From Xenopus tropicalis (Eukaryota; Chordata; Amphibia; Anura; Pipidae), in the NCBI RefSeq assembly GCF_000004195.4, contig NC_030678.2:132213104-132277103 (forward strand): DNA of 64,000 nt. Reading direction: 5' to 3'. A program made the position numbers and the translations under genes. The notes beneath the pieces were generated by a model that saw nothing but the letters and a program-made list of their open reading frames with translations, did not search any database and had not been told where the DNA came from. This document shows, piece by piece, positions 62,501-64,000 of this stretch (positions are counted from its first letter, which is position 1; the number at the start of each line of letters is the position of its first letter).

Positions 62501-62760
62501 TGCGCATGCGCTTATAGTGCGCGCTCCTAGAGGCCGGTTCAGAGGGTGAAGAGGGAGAGCGCGCCTGCCTGAGCGCGTCCACGACTTCTGCAGACTGCGC
62601 ATGTGCTGCCTGGATTAGAAGTCGTGAAGTCTTCAGAAGCGCGATGCATCATGGGAGCGTTCCTGACACAACTCAGTGGTTTTTGCAGCGCTTTGGATTT
62701 AGTGCACCTAAACGATCCGGATATGGGGAGACTTAAGGGCAGCGTTGAGACCACAGATGG
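62390..62760. promoter_or_regulatory. CpG-rich candidate bidirectional promoter (ELF1 leftwards, possible WBP4 rightwards)
   Basis: The segment is GC- and CpG-rich in an AT-rich region. It holds two NRF1-type palindromes, TGCGCATGCGCA (62449-62460) and TGCGCATGCGCT (62501-62512), and a weaker copy at 62596-62607. A YY1-type GCCATCTT lies at 62401-62408 and an ETS-type core at 62426-62431. Outward splice donors lie on both strands (minus 62366-62365, plus 62760-62761). No TATA box is seen. Caution: TTAA plus AGGAAATGGAAAGG near 62250 and CCTTTCCTTCTCCT plus TTAA near 62811 resemble MITE ends, so all or part of the segment could belong to a transposon. Confidence 0.5.
62620..62759 (+). other. 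Candidate first exon of a divergent gene (possibly WBP4)
   Basis: The plus strand ends in CCACAGATG|GTAAGC, a good donor placed right after an ATG (62757-62759). In human, WBP4 lies head to head with ELF1 (from memory), and a first exon ending at or near its start codon would fit. The expected next exon (MADYW-like continuation) is not found before 64000. A competing ATG at 62651 stays open into the donor, and another at 62644 gives a 30-codon uORF, so the start is unresolved. Confidence 0.3.
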
Positions 62761-64000
62761 TAAGCCTGCTCTTAGAGATTAACTCTTGTGTAGCCTTTCC
62801 TTCTCCTTTAATGATGTCATACAATGAATATGTACATAAAGCTGGCCATCCACAGGCAGATATAAGCTGCAAATTCTGCCTCTTTAGATCAAGTTTGCAG
62901 TTTATTAGCCCACATATCTATCATGCAGCTTAGAAAAACTCATCATGCGAGGACTGCATCATCTCATTGATGCAGTTTTTTCCCAACAAGCCTGCCTATG
63001 TCCACATTATGATCCGAGCACTGGCCCAGTGACCAAATGATCAGATTAACCAGATTAGGCCCTGCATCTGATGGGCAATTCAGGCCAGTTATAGAGCCCT
63101 AAACTCCACTAGCTGCAGAAATTAATACAGAACTACCTTTAAAATATTATATTATAACTTTGCTTCATTCCCACATTCCTAACAATGAAAGTTGAAAGTT
63201 GTCCCCTGCAGCTGTCCAAGTTGGTGTCTATTAGCACAGTGCAAACAATTTTTGTCATACTAATAAAATACTGTTGCTGCCCCCCCCCCCCCCCCCCGCT
63301 AATCATCTCTTATTTGCGAGAAGGAAATACTGCAGCCTTGCACTTTACTTTCATTCTGCAATTAAACTTCAAAGATCACTGAATGAGATGCTGAGATGCA
63401 AACCAATAAAGTACTTAGGACTTTTTTTTTAAATGCTTTTAATCTATAATAGTTGCTACATCAGTGCAGACCCTAACACTGTGCAACACCAGCACAAGAG
63501 AATGAAAGGGTATCCTTTTAACTGTGTCATTAATATGGGCTTATTAATTATACATGGAAAAAGTCCATGGAGTCCAAACAAGCTTCCACTGTTCATCAAT
63601 TTTTAGCTCTGACTATATGTAGGGGTCTGTTAGGGCCTTCCCAAGATGAAGGGTTCTTTTATGTATGATATAATGTACAATTTTTCTACTTCAAAGGATA
63701 AGCTTTATAAATGATACAGCCCAGTGCATATATAAGGCTAAAGAAACACCTGGAAGTTTCTTCAATGGCATTCTATTTGCAGAGAAATGTCCAAAACTGT
63801 CATTTCAAGGTTTTCATAAGTAATTTTCAATTTGGCAATTTCAAAACAGAAAACACAGTAATCCGTATTTGTAATGGCACAAATCAAAAAATTACAGACT
63901 GTCGTAATGCAAGACTGTGACTGTAAAGTAAAGGGGAATACTACAGAGAACGATTCAGTTAAGTGTGACCTTTTCAAACCTTACCTTGTTATGTTTTTTC
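62760..64000. other. Right flank: intron 1 of the putative divergent gene
   Basis: Contains a TTAA end of a MITE near 62790-62811, a Harbinger-like fragment starting AAGCTGGCCATCCACAGGC at 62838, and a C18 run. No exon with a WBP4-like translation was found. Confidence 0.5.
63280..63297 (+). repeat. Poly(C) run of 18
   Basis: 18 consecutive C in AT-rich context. Confidence 0.9.

Noticed and set aside
62651..62759. Plus-strand frame MGAFLTQLSGFCSALDLV open to the splice donor
   Set aside because: No resemblance to a known protein; it competes with the simpler reading in which only the terminal ATG is coding. Not called as CDS.

Overview
The window is vertebrate nuclear DNA, almost certainly from an African clawed frog (Xenopus; X. 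tropicalis fits best). It is AT-rich, has small exons in multi-kilobase introns, and is packed with short palindromic DNA transposons of frog type. Two protein-coding genes are recognised from their exons, both on the minus strand. No bacterial, viral or CRISPR content was seen.

Left part (1-20 kb): the 5' half of SUGT1, the TPR/CS/SGS co-chaperone. Seven confidently placed coding exons plus one probable start-codon exon run right to left from about 14.9 kb to 1.3 kb. They encode the TPR domain and the linker; the CS and SGS domains lie off the left edge. A CpG-richer stretch at about 19.75-20.0 kb with a minus-strand splice donor is a candidate promoter and leader exon. Next to it is a 26-bp minisatellite.

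Middle (25.8-41.8 kb): the complete coding region of ELF1, an ETS-family transcription factor, in eight coding exons. The phases close exactly into a 632-residue protein. The ETS domain is split over two exons near 32.1 kb and 30.7 kb. The 5' leader in the first coding exon carries two tiny upstream ORFs.

Right part (41.8-64 kb): the long first intron of ELF1, ending in a GC- and CpG-rich segment (62.39-62.76 kb) with two strong NRF1-type palindromes, an ETS-type core and a YY1-type site. Splice donors point outwards on both strands, so this looks like a bidirectional promoter. The minus-strand exon would be the ELF1 leader. The plus-strand exon ends exactly in ATG|GT and may be the first exon of WBP4, the divergent neighbour of ELF1 in human. 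The next plus-strand exon is outside the window.

Repeats dominate the rest. They include TTAA-flanked piggyBac-type MITEs, TTA-flanked Harbinger-type MITEs, TA-flanked palindromic MITEs and hAT-type MITEs with exact 8-bp duplications. One hAT element is recognisably SPIN. There are also two CR1-like LINE 3' ends, tRNA-derived SINEs, a Tc1 relic, and a Penelope-type fragment with an intact type I hammerhead ribozyme fold. Several insertions can be ordered in time because the window also contains the matching empty sites. The most consequential single event is a small poly(A) retroposon that duplicated the 5' splice site of SUGT1 exon C.
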